Assembly (NCBI GenBank): GCA_024709705.1
Contig: JANJWE010000183.1
Location: 1 to 8,138 of the forward strand
Length of the DNA stretch: 8,138 nucleotides
Origin: Flavobacterium sp.
Lineage (GTDB): Bacteria > Bacteroidota > Bacteroidia > Flavobacteriales > Flavobacteriaceae
Direction: 5' to 3'
Shown: positions 1 to 6,377 of the stretch, in pieces
Layout of the letters: each line of letters begins with the position of its first letter
Position numbering within the stretch: the stretch's first letter is position 1
Position numbers and translations under genes: made by a program
The notes under the pieces: generated by a model
What the model was told of the DNA's origin: nothing
Seen by the model: only the letters and a program-made list of their open reading frames with translations
Databases searched by the model: none

Positions 1-943
1 CAGAAATCCTATTTGTTTTGGGTTCCAAAATCAAGGTTTCTCTGTCTTTTAACAATCTGAAATGTTCGGAAAAAATTTGTTTTCCGGATTGGGCTTTCAC
101 CAATTCATAAATATCCTGCCAAGCCAAAAATCCGAAAGGCATTAACCATTGGTATAAATAGGCTTGATAATTTGGAAGTTGTAACAATTCATTTAAATCA
201 ATTATCTTTTGACTATCAACATCTTGCACTACTTTTCGATAGATAATTCGCGAAGCATCATCCACTAAACTTTTTGCTTGATCGAGATTTTGAAGCGTAT
301 TTTCAAACGAATCTAAAAAACTCGGATTCAATTCTTTTAAAATCGGAACCACCTGATGACGAATTTTATTTCGAATATATTTATAGGATGAATTGCTGGA
401 ATCTTCTCGCCATTTCAATTGATTTTCTTGAGCAAACGTTTCAATTTCTGCTTTGGAAAAAGTCAATAATGGTCGAATAATTTTATCATTTTGAGATGGA
501 ATTCCGCATAATCCATCCAAACCGGTTCCACGAGATAAGTTAATCAAAAAGGTTTCTAGTTGATCGTCTAAGTGATGAGCAGTGAGAAGAAAATCAAAAT
601 TTTGAGTAGCCAACAATTCATAAAACCATTCGTATCGCAACTTTCGGGCAGCAACTTGAATCGATAATTTTTGATCTTCGGCAAACTTTTTTGTGTCAAA
701 TTTTTGAAAAAAACCTGGGATGGAATTTTCTTGACAATAGGATTTTACAAAATTTTCATCTTGATCACTTTCTTCACTCCGAAGTTTAAAATTGCAATGA
801 GCTACAGCATAATCTAAATTCGATTTTGATAGTAAATCCAACAAAACCATGCTATCCAAACCGCCACTAACTGCAATAAGAATTTTGGCCTTTTGCAGAA
901 AAGGAAAATGAGCAGAAAGGTGATTTTGGAATTTCAAAAGCAT
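1..943 (-). CDS. tilS: tRNA(Ile)-lysidine synthetase TilS, 3' end cut off by the window edge
   Basis: TilS uses ATP and lysine to convert C34 of the CAU-anticodon isoleucine tRNA to lysidine, so that the tRNA reads AUA and is charged with isoleucine; it is a cytoplasmic and normally essential enzyme. The minus-strand frame is open from ATG at 943 to the left edge, giving 314 residues. The PP-loop SGGLDS lies at residues 26-31, followed by AHCNFKLR at 48-55, AARKLRYEWF at 98-107, TAHHLDDQLET at 121-131, SRGTGLDGLCGI at 137-148 and RNKIRHQVVP at 191-200, all hallmarks of the N-terminal catalytic domain. Family members in this group are about 430-440 residues long, so roughly the last 120, including the C-terminal tRNA-binding domain, lie outside. 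No frameshift is visible. The start is 37 bp after the pabB stop with no terminator between, so the two are probably cotranscribed. No Shine-Dalgarno sequence precedes the start. Confidence 0.96.
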   Translation of the reverse strand, partial: MLLKFQNHLSAHFPFLQKAKILIAVSGGLDSMVLLDLLSKSNLDYAVAHCNFKLRSEESDQDENFVKSYCQENSIPGFFQKFDTKKFAEDQKLSIQVAARKLRYEWFYELLATQNFDFLLTAHHLDDQLETFLINLSRGTGLDGLCGIPSQNDKIIRPLLTFSKAEIETFAQENQLKWREDSSNSSYKYIRNKIRHQVVPILKELNPSFLDSFENTLQNLDQAKSLVDDASRIIYRKVVQDVDSQKIIDLNELLQLPNYQAYLYQWLMPFGFLAWQDIYELVKAQSGKQIFSEHFRLLKDRETLILEPKTNRIS

Positions 944-980
944 GCTCAAAAGTAAGGAATTTTGTGTGAATGAAATAATC

Positions 981-2291
981 CTAATTCAACACCTCAAACA
1001 TAGCCTTAGCTTTCAACAAACATTCTTCATATTCACCTTCTGGAGTGGCTTCAGAAGTAATGGCACTTCCTACGGAAAAAGACAAATATTGATTAGTAGC
1101 ATTGTATAAAATACTTCGAATGACAACATTGAAATCGAAGTCGCCATCGGGCGTAAAATAACCAAGAGCTCCACTATACAATCCGCGTTTTGTTTCTTCC
1201 AATTCTTCACTAATTTTCATAGCCGAAATTTTAGGAGCACCGGTCATGCTGCCCATCGGGAAAGTAGTTTTGATAATTTCAACCGGTGAAGTAGTGATAT
1301 CTACTTGAGAAACAATTGTAGAAATCATTTGATGAACTTGCTTAAAAGTATAAATTCCACATAACTCTTCAACCTCAACCGAACCTTTTGTAGCCTTTTT
1401 GGATAAATCATTACGAACCAAATCGACAATCATTATATTTTCGGAACGTTCTTTCGGATTATTTTCTAAATCAACTTTCGATTGTTCATCTAAAATTTCA
1501 TCTGAATTTCTTCTTGCTGTACCTTTTATCGGTTGAGAAATCACTTTTGTTCCTTCCTTTTTTAAATACCTTTCAGGTGAAGCCGACATTAAATACTGAT
1601 GATTATTTTTGAAATAAACCGCAAAAGGAGGTTGCGAAATGGTATTGAGTTTTTGGTAAATTTCTAAAGGTTCAAGGATAGCCTTTTCAGCAAAAAACTC
1701 CATACAAAAATTGGCTTCATAAATATCTCCATGATGAATGTATTCAAGCATTTTGGAAACTTTTTGAAGATACGCTTCTTTAGAAACGCGTTGTTGGATT
1801 TTAATTTCGCTTCTTGCTCCAAACTCCTTACTCCCAACTTTTGACTCCCAACTTCCCTCTTTCAAAATTTCATTAAAATCATCCTCCATTTCATCATCAC
1901 ATAAATTCAGATACTGTAATTCAACTTGATTGTCTTTCAAAAAAAACAATTTTTTAGGTTGAAAGAAAAACAAATCCGGAAAGTCTAATCCATCAAAATT
2001 TTGCGAGTTTAAAGCTTCCGTATCGTTTTTTAGATCATACGACAAATAACCAAACAACCAATCTTGGGTTTTACTTTGGTACTGATGTAAATCTTCGAAA
2101 GCATTGAAATAATCGGTTTTGATGGATGTAAAAGCATCTACAGCCAAAACCGCATCAAAATTGGAATACTTTTGATGGTAATTATTGGAATCCAAAAAAA
2201 CAACTTCTCTGAATTGATTAGCCCAAATCAATAATTTTTGTTTGAAGATTTCCGGATGTTCAATGGAAAAGACTTTCGTAGCTCTAAGCAT
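981..2291 (-). CDS. pabB: 4-amino-4-deoxychorismate synthase component I (PabB; anthranilate synthase component I family)
   Basis: A 436-residue chorismate-utilising enzyme. PabB aminates chorismate to 4-amino-4-deoxychorismate, the precursor of p-aminobenzoate and folate, using ammonia from a PabA-type glutaminase not seen here. The N-terminal domain (about 1-140) includes WLFGYLSYDLKND (78-90). The chorismate-binding domain (about 168-436) carries SASPERYL (236-243), PIKGT (254-258), ENIMIVDLVRNDL (284-296), VHQM (319-322), FPMGSMTGAPK (344-354) and EYEECLLKAKAM (420-431). Lys256 in PIKGT is the residue that separates PabB from TrpE, which usually has alanine there, so I favour PabB over anthranilate synthase; no trp genes are nearby. 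Residues 143-162 in the interdomain linker are encoded by a 7-bp tandem repeat. The ATG at 2291 is 13 bp after the stop of the FMN reductase gene, which supports an operon. There is no Shine-Dalgarno sequence. Confidence 0.92.
   Translation of the reverse strand: MLRATKVFSIEHPEIFKQKLLIWANQFREVVFLDSNNYHQKYSNFDAVLAVDAFTSIKTDYFNAFEDLHQYQSKTQDWLFGYLSYDLKNDTEALNSQNFDGLDFPDLFFFQPKKLFFLKDNQVELQYLNLCDDEMEDDFNEILKEGSWESKVGSKEFGARSEIKIQQRVSKEAYLQKVSKMLEYIHHGDIYEANFCMEFFAEKAILEPLEIYQKLNTISQPPFAVYFKNNHQYLMSASPERYLKKEGTKVISQPIKGTARRNSDEILDEQSKVDLENNPKERSENIMIVDLVRNDLSKKATKGSVEVEELCGIYTFKQVHQMISTIVSQVDITTSPVEIIKTTFPMGSMTGAPKISAMKISEELEETKRGLYSGALGYFTPDGDFDFNVVIRSILYNATNQYLSFSVGSAITSEATPEGEYEECLLKAKAMFEVLN
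1808..1863 (-). repeat. Degenerate 7-bp tandem repeat (8 units) inside pabB
   Basis: On the minus strand, from 1863 down to 1808, the sequence divides into eight consecutive heptads: GAAAGAG, GGAAGTT, GGGAGTC, AAAAGTT, GGGAGTA, AGGAGTT, TGGAGCA, AGAAGCG. Every unit has AG at positions 4-5, and the first three bases are nearly all purines (23 of 24), giving a consensus close to RRRAGTT. The flanking heptads on both sides lose the pattern. Since 21 nt equals three units, the translation shows a 7-residue echo: GS at 146-147, GS at 153-154 and RS at 160-161. The array lies in the linker between the two pabB domains and keeps the frame open. The first unit (GAAAGAG) is the weakest and may not belong. 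Confidence 0.75.
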
Positions 2292-2304
2292 TGTTAACTA
2301 AAAA

Positions 2305-2844
2305 TTACTTTAATGAAGCTTCAAACTGATGTAGTTTAGCAACAATTTCATTTTTAATTTCATCATTGCTGATTTTTGCTTCATCAGCAGAAAAATTTTC
2401 TTTAAATGATGGAAAAGAATAAGTTGAAACAACCTCTCCTCCAAAACGAGGTAATAATTTCTCAACTACTTCCAACGCACTCATTCCGCCGCGAGCTCCG
2501 GTTGATGCACTCAATAAAAAGATTTTTTTTCCTTCTAAAAACTTTCTGTCTAATCGGGATAACCAATCCAATACATTTTTAAAAAAGGCAGAAGGATTGC
2601 TATTGTGTTCATTAACCGAAATAAGTAAACCATCGGCAGCCTGAATGTGTTTGTAAATTTGATTGATTGACGATGGAAATCCGTTATTTCGTTGTTCATC
2701 TTCACTGTAAATCACCAAATCCATATCGGACAATTTGAATAATTCAAACAAAGTATCTTTTAGTTGGGTTGTCAAATAGGTAACCAATTGATGGTTTATA
2801 GATGTGGAAGAATTACTTCCGGCAAAGGCAAGGATGGTTGACAT
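2305..2844 (-). CDS. NADPH-dependent FMN reductase family flavoprotein
   Basis: A 179-residue protein with the flavodoxin-like fold of the NADPH-dependent FMN reductase family (the group that includes chromate and azo reductases). These soluble enzymes bind FMN and pass electrons from NAD(P)H to flavin, quinones or xenobiotic acceptors; the physiological substrate cannot be told from sequence. The phosphate-binding loop is GSNSSTSIN (9-17) after a hydrophobic first strand. The segment NEHNSNPSAFFKNVLDW (78-94) matches the family block usually read as PEYN-x-PxxLKNxxDW, with H80 replacing the common tyrosine. SASTGARGG (112-120) is the loop near the flavin ring. Length is normal and there is no signal peptide. 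It is the first gene of a unit with pabB and tilS, 13 bp ahead of pabB, with its own promoter candidate downstream of the lpdA terminator. A link to folate or tRNA modification is not evident. Confidence 0.88.
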   Translation of the reverse strand: MSTILAFAGSNSSTSINHQLVTYLTTQLKDTLFELFKLSDMDLVIYSEDEQRNNGFPSSINQIYKHIQAADGLLISVNEHNSNPSAFFKNVLDWLSRLDRKFLEGKKIFLLSASTGARGGMSALEVVEKLLPRFGGEVVSTYSFPSFKENFSADEAKISNDEIKNEIVAKLHQFEASLK

Positions 2845-2860
2845 AGAAAATATTTTTTTG

Positions 2861-2890
2861 TAAAATTACTGAAGAATTTTTGGAATCCAA
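2861..2890 (-). promoter_or_regulatory. Candidate flavobacterial promoter for the FMN reductase-pabB-tilS unit
   Basis: On the minus strand, TTG (2890-2888) is followed by a 19-nt spacer and TAATTTTA (2868-2861), one mismatch from the Bacteroidota -7 consensus TAnnTTTG with normal -33/-7 spacing. The start codon of the FMN reductase gene is 16 nt beyond the -7 box, so the leader would be short. It lies just after the lpdA terminator, where a new promoter is needed. The element assignment is inferred from consensus only. Confidence 0.5.
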
Positions 2891-2909
2891 TTTAAAAATT
2901 TGGATTTCA
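2881..2909. promoter_or_regulatory. Imperfect inverted repeat overlapping the -33 element (possible operator)
   Basis: TGGAATCCAA (2881-2890) and TTGGATTTCA (2900-2909) form arms of an inverted repeat with 9 of 10 positions matching and a 9-bp AT-rich centre. The left arm also belongs to a local TTGGA-A-TCCAA palindrome (2880-2890), giving three TTGGA-type half-sites. The left arm contains the proposed -33 TTG of the downstream promoter, the usual place for a repressor site. An RNA hairpin role is less likely, because the site lies upstream of the proposed start of transcription and has no T-tract. Confidence 0.35.
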
Positions 2910-2911
2910 TA

Positions 2912-2946
2912 AAAAACCCCGAAAAGGCTATCTCTTCGGGGTTTTT
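2912..2946 (-). terminator. Intrinsic terminator of lpdA, symmetrical
   Basis: A perfect 12-bp inverted repeat, AAAAACCCCGAA (2912-2923) and TTCGGGGTTTTT (2935-2946), has an 11-nt loop. It begins 18 bp after the lpdA stop codon. On the minus strand the GC part of the stem is followed by a run of six T (plus-strand A at 2911-2916). The plus strand also ends in five T, so the hairpin could stop transcripts from either side. It separates lpdA from the FMN reductase-pabB-tilS unit. Confidence 0.88.
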
Positions 2947-2964
2947 CTATCTTAAACTTATTCC

Positions 2965-4368
2965 TTACACATGTAAAGCTCTATTATCCGTAGCCGCTAA
3001 AGCTGCTTCTTTGATTGCTTCTGCAAAAGTGGGATGTGCATGACTCATTCTAGAAATATCTTCGGCACTGGCTCTAAATTCCATAGCGGTAACCGCTTCG
3101 GCAATTAAATCGGCACAACGCGGTCCAATCATGTGAACACCTAATACTTCATCGGTTTTGGCATCAGCTAAGATTTTCACAAATCCGTCCGTATCGCCAC
3201 CGGCTCTTGCTCTTCCTAAGGCTTTGAATGGAAAACTTCCCGATTTGAAAGCAACACCTTCTTCTTTTAATTGTTCTTCTGTTTTTCCAACAGCCGCAAC
3301 TTCCGGCCAAGTATATACCACACCCGGAATCAAATTATAATCGATGTGCGGTTTTTGTCCGGCTAAAATTTCGGCTACCATTACGCCTTCTTCTTCTGCT
3401 TTGTGAGCCAACATAGCTCCACGAACTACATCGCCAATGGCGTAAATGTTTGAAGCTGATGTTTGCAAATGATCGTTCACTTCAATCTGACCTCTATCGG
3501 TAACTTTTACACCGGCTTTTTCGGCATTCAATCCATCGGTATAAGGTCTTCTTCCCACAGAAACTAAGCAATAATCACCTTCTAAAGATAAGATTTCTCC
3601 TTTTGGCGTTTCCGCTTCCACTGTAACTGCTTTTCCTTTTCTGGTTACCGATTTCACTTTGTGTGAAGTGTAGAATTTCATCCCTTGTTTTTTCAACACT
3701 TTGGTCAATTCTTTCGACAACGAAGCATCCATTCCAGGAATAATTCTATCCATGAATTCCACCACAGAAACTTGAGCTCCTAATCGAAGATACACTTGAC
3801 CCAATTCAATTCCGATTACACCTCCACCAATGATGACTAAATGTTTTGGCACTTCTTTCAATTTCAAGGCTTCCGTAGAAGTAATCACCCTTTCTTTATC
3901 TAAGGTAATGAAGGGTAAATTTGACGGTTTTGAACCCGTTGCTATAATCGAATATTTGGCTTCAATCGTTTCAGTAGAACCATCGTTTTTGGTCACCTTT
4001 ACGTGTGTAGCATCTTCAAACGAACCCACTCCTTCATAAACAGTGATTTTATTTTTATCCATCAAAAACTTGATACCGCCGGTAGTTTGATCCACCACAG
4101 CTTGCTTTCGGGCAATCATTTTCTCCAGATTTACTTTTACTTTACCTACTTCGATACCGTGCTCTTCAAAATGAGCCACTGCATCGTGATAATGATGAGA
4201 AGAAGAAAGTAAGGCTTTAGAAGGAATACAGCCCACATTAAGACAAGTTCCGCCTAAAACCGAATATTTTTCGATAATAGCTGTTTTAAATCCTAGTTGT
4301 GCACAACGAATGGCAGCAACATAACCGCCGGGTCCTGAACCAATAATGGCCACATCAAATTGACTCAT
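2965..4368 (-). CDS. lpdA: Dihydrolipoyl dehydrogenase (E3)
   Basis: A 467-residue FAD flavoprotein that reoxidises protein-bound dihydrolipoamide with NAD+, the shared E3 subunit of the pyruvate, 2-oxoglutarate and branched-chain 2-oxo acid dehydrogenase complexes and of glycine cleavage. Seen in order: the FAD Rossmann motif GSGPGG (10-15); the redox-active disulfide in GGTCLNVGCIPSK (39-51, Cys42 and Cys47); the NAD-binding motif GGGVIGIELG (181-190); the second FAD contact IYAIGDV (308-314); and the dimerisation domain with HAHPTFAE (443-450), whose His445 and Glu450 form the catalytic pair reaching the partner subunit. Length is typical and all catalytic residues are present. The E1 and E2 genes are not adjacent, so this is a free-standing lpd gene that could serve several complexes. 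It has its own -7 box and its own terminator and is divergent from pckA. The start is supported by the family N-terminus directly before the GxGxxG motif. Confidence 0.97.
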   Translation of the reverse strand: MSQFDVAIIGSGPGGYVAAIRCAQLGFKTAIIEKYSVLGGTCLNVGCIPSKALLSSSHHYHDAVAHFEEHGIEVGKVKVNLEKMIARKQAVVDQTTGGIKFLMDKNKITVYEGVGSFEDATHVKVTKNDGSTETIEAKYSIIATGSKPSNLPFITLDKERVITSTEALKLKEVPKHLVIIGGGVIGIELGQVYLRLGAQVSVVEFMDRIIPGMDASLSKELTKVLKKQGMKFYTSHKVKSVTRKGKAVTVEAETPKGEILSLEGDYCLVSVGRRPYTDGLNAEKAGVKVTDRGQIEVNDHLQTSASNIYAIGDVVRGAMLAHKAEEEGVMVAEILAGQKPHIDYNLIPGVVYTWPEVAAVGKTEEQLKEEGVAFKSGSFPFKALGRARAGGDTDGFVKILADAKTDEVLGVHMIGPRCADLIAEAVTAMEFRASAEDISRMSHAHPTFAEAIKEAALAATDNRALHV

Positions 4369-4407
4369 ATAGTTTTATTTAGTAGTTGAAAATCAGTTAA
4401 ACGATTG

Positions 4408-4415
4408 CAAAATTA
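4408..4415 (-). promoter_or_regulatory. Candidate -7 box of the lpdA promoter
   Basis: TAATTTTG on the minus strand (4415-4408), followed by C, is an exact match to the Bacteroidota -7 consensus TAnnTTTG. It ends 39 nt before the lpdA start codon, implying a leader of about 35 nt. I could not find a convincing TTG -33 element about 20 nt upstream, so the call rests on the -7 box and its position. Confidence 0.45.
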
Positions 4416-4550
4416 CGAATGTTTTTTGGGACTTCTACCGATTGATTTGTGAAACTTTAGCCAATTTGCTAACGCTCTTTCATTCTTTTAATAACCAATT
4501 GATTTTCAATAATTAGCAATGAAATCGTTTTCGTAGATTTCACTTAAAAA

Positions 4551-4562
4551 TGATAATTATCA
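4551..4562. promoter_or_regulatory. Perfect palindrome TGATAATTATCA upstream of pckA (possible regulator site)
   Basis: This 12-bp sequence is identical to its own reverse complement and ends 72 bp before the pckA start. Its TGAT-N4-ATCA layout equals the core of FNR/CRP-family sites (TTGAT-N4-ATCAA), though the outermost bases (A before, G after) do not match. It also resembles two abutting Fur half-sites. Which regulator binds, if any, is inference; in AT-rich DNA a chance palindrome is possible. Confidence 0.35.
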
Positions 4563-4634
4563 GGTTTATTTCGAAGGAATAGTTGGAAATTTGAAGTATA
4601 GAAATTGAAATCAAAACCTTAAATATCAATCAGT

Positions 4635-6254
4635 ATGAAAAACATTAAAGTCATTCAGGAACTTCACGATTTAGGCATCACAGGCTATCATGAAGTAGTA
4701 TACAATCCTTCTTATGAAGAATTGTTTCAAGCCGAAACCTCTCACATGCGAAAAGGATTTGAAAAAGGAGCTTTAACCGATACAGGAGCAGTGGCCGTTA
4801 AAACCGGAATTTTCACAGGACGTTCTCCCAAAGACCGATATATTGTGAAAGATGAAATCACAAAAGATACCATTTATTGGGATGATAAAGTAAACTTTCC
4901 AACCACCAAAGAAGTGTATAGCGAATTGAAATCATTGGTTTTAAGACAACTTTCAACTTCCAAAAAACTATATGTGGTAGATGCATTTTGCGGAACCAAT
5001 CCAGATACACGTTTAAAAGTTCGATTTGTGATGGAAGTGGCTTGGCAAGCTCATTTTGTGACCAATATGTTTATCAGACCATCAATATATGAATTGGAAA
5101 ACTTTGGCGAACCCGATTTTATTGTCATGAATGGTTCCAAAACCACCAATCCGAATTGGAAGGAACACGGTTTAAATTCTGAGAATTTTGTGGTGTTCAA
5201 CTTAACAGAAAAAATTCAAATTATTGGTGGAACTTGGTATGGTGGCGAAATGAAAAAAGGCATGTTTGCCATGATGAATTATTACCTACCATTAAAAGGA
5301 ATGGCCTCAATGCACTGTTCAGCCAATGTAGGTGAAAAAGGTGATGTGGCTCTGTTCTTCGGGTTATCCGGTACCGGAAAAACCACTTTATCTGCCGACC
5401 CAAAACGGTATTTAATTGGCGACGATGAACACGGCTGGGATAACAATGGTGTGTTTAACTATGAAGGCGGATGTTATGCTAAAGTCATCGACTTAAGTGA
5501 AGAAAATGAACCCGACATTTGGCGAGCTATCAAACGCGATGCTTTACTGGAAAATGTGGTGGTAAATGAATATGGAGAAGTAGATTATTACGATCATTCC
5601 ATCACTGAAAACTCAAGAGTTTCTTATCCGATTTATCACATCAACAAAATCGTACTGCCTTCTAAAGCCGGTCATGCTCAAAAAATAATTTATCTTTCTG
5701 CTGATGCATTTGGTGTGTTACCTCCGGTATCAATATTAAATGACGACCAAGCACAATACCATTTCTTGTGTGGTTATACGTCTAAACTAGCCGGAACTGA
5801 AAGAGGAATTACGGAACCACAACCTTCCTTTTCACCTGCCTTTGGTGAAGCTTTCTTAACCTTACATCCAACCATGTATTCTAAAACCTTAATTGGAAAA
5901 ATGAAAGAACACGGAGCAAAAGCCTATTTGGTAAACACTGGATGGAACGGAACCGGAAAACGAATTTCCTTGAAAAACACCCGTGCCATCATCGATGCCA
6001 TCATTAGTGGTGAGATTGACAAAATGGAAACGAAACATATTCCGTTCTTGAATTTGACCATTCCAACTGAATTGCCCAATGTTGACAAAGGCATTTTAGA
6101 CCCAAGAGACACCTATAAAACGGAAGAAGAATGGGAAGTAAAAGCCAAAGATTTAGCCGCTCGATATATCAAAAATTTTGAACAATATACCGATACTGAA
6201 GAAGGTAAAAAATTGGTATATGCCGGTCCAACACTGGAAACGGTTTTAGCCTAA
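4635..6254 (+). CDS. pckA: Phosphoenolpyruvate carboxykinase (ATP)
   Basis: A 539-residue cytoplasmic enzyme converting oxaloacetate and ATP to phosphoenolpyruvate, CO2 and ADP, the entry step of gluconeogenesis (in some anaerobes it runs in reverse to fix CO2). The ATP-type family is shown by [12 protein letters not shown] (60-71, Arg63 contacting oxaloacetate), YGGEMKKG (202-209, metal-binding lysine), MHCSAN (226-231, metal-ligand His227), the P-loop GLSGTGKTT (243-251, Lys249), the kinase-2 segment LIGDDEHGW (260-268), [10 protein letters not shown] (382-391) and [12 protein letters not shown] (435-446). Length is normal for this family and all the active-site blocks are intact. The GTP-dependent class is excluded by these motifs. 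It is transcribed alone: divergent from lpdA, with a strong terminator 24 bp after the stop. The ATG at 4635 gives the expected N-terminus; no Shine-Dalgarno sequence is present. A palindrome about 72 bp upstream may take part in carbon-source control. Confidence 0.98.
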   Translation: MKNIKVIQELHDLGITGYHEVVYNPSYEELFQAETSHMRKGFEKGALTDTGAVAVKTGIFTGRSPKDRYIVKDEITKDTIYWDDKVNFPTTKEVYSELKSLVLRQLSTSKKLYVVDAFCGTNPDTRLKVRFVMEVAWQAHFVTNMFIRPSIYELENFGEPDFIVMNGSKTTNPNWKEHGLNSENFVVFNLTEKIQIIGGTWYGGEMKKGMFAMMNYYLPLKGMASMHCSANVGEKGDVALFFGLSGTGKTTLSADPKRYLIGDDEHGWDNNGVFNYEGGCYAKVIDLSEENEPDIWRAIKRDALLENVVVNEYGEVDYYDHSITENSRVSYPIYHINKIVLPSKAGHAQKIIYLSADAFGVLPPVSILNDDQAQYHFLCGYTSKLAGTERGITEPQPSFSPAFGEAFLTLHPTMYSKTLIGKMKEHGAKAYLVNTGWNGTGKRISLKNTRAIIDAIISGEIDKMETKHIPFLNLTIPTELPNVDKGILDPRDTYKTEEEWEVKAKDLAARYIKNFEQYTDTEEGKKLVYAGPTLETVLA

Positions 6255-6278
6255 CTTAATTTAACAAACGTAACTTTT

Positions 6279-6318
6279 TCAAATCCTGACCGTTTTTCTG
6301 TCAGGATTTGATTTTTTT
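6279..6318 (+). terminator. Intrinsic terminator of pckA
   Basis: A perfect 12-bp stem, TCAAATCCTGAC (6279-6290) and GTCAGGATTTGA (6300-6311), encloses a 9-nt loop and is followed by seven T (6312-6318). It starts 24 bp after the pckA stop codon. The T-run lies only on the plus-strand side, so this is a directional terminator that isolates pckA from the methyltransferase gene. Confidence 0.93.
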
Positions 6319-6334
6319 AACGATAAATATTCTC

Positions 6335-6360
6335 TTGACTCAGAATATGTAGTACCTTTG
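6335..6360 (+). promoter_or_regulatory. Flavobacterial-type promoter for the RsmB-like gene
   Basis: TACCTTTG (6353-6360), followed by C, matches the Bacteroidota -7 consensus TAnnTTTG exactly. TTG at 6335-6337 (within TTGAC) is the best -33 candidate, with a 15-nt spacer that is somewhat short for this sigma factor class. It sits right after the pckA terminator. The start codon is only 17 nt beyond the -7 box, so the transcript leader should be about 10-14 nt. Confidence 0.65.
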
Positions 6361-6377
6361 CGGGCTATTTTATTGAA

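Larger units (their letters stand above)
4369..4634. other. Divergent lpdA-pckA intergenic region
   Basis: This 266-bp AT-rich region must hold both divergent promoters. For lpdA there is a -7 box at 4415-4408. For pckA I found no exact TAnnTTTG; the closest is TAGATTTC at 4534-4541, with TTAG at 4513-4516 a 17-nt spacer upstream. That would leave a leader of about 90 nt containing the palindrome at 4551-4562. The stretch 4581-4615 before pckA shows a weak period of 7 (AGTTGGA, AATTTGA, AGTATAG, AAATTGA, AATCAAA). No small open reading frame, tRNA or convincing riboswitch is visible. Confidence 0.5.

Noticed and set aside
274..480. 68-codon plus-strand open frame
   Set aside because: It lies entirely antisense to tilS, whose own frame shows strong family motifs; the translation has no recognisable features.
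981..2291. Reading the chorismate-binding enzyme as anthranilate synthase TrpE
   Set aside because: The PIKGT lysine (residue 256) is the PabB signature, and no tryptophan genes are nearby. Function by sequence alone is still not absolute.
4457..4472. Short inverted repeat TTAGC-N6-GCTAA between lpdA and pckA
   Set aside because: Five-base arms in AT-rich DNA are expected by chance, and no promoter element is placed to make it an operator.
4534..4541. TAGATTTC as the pckA -7 box
   Set aside because: It has one mismatch at the important final G and lacks a proper TTG -33 element. It is mentioned only as the closest candidate in the intergenic entry, not called as a promoter.
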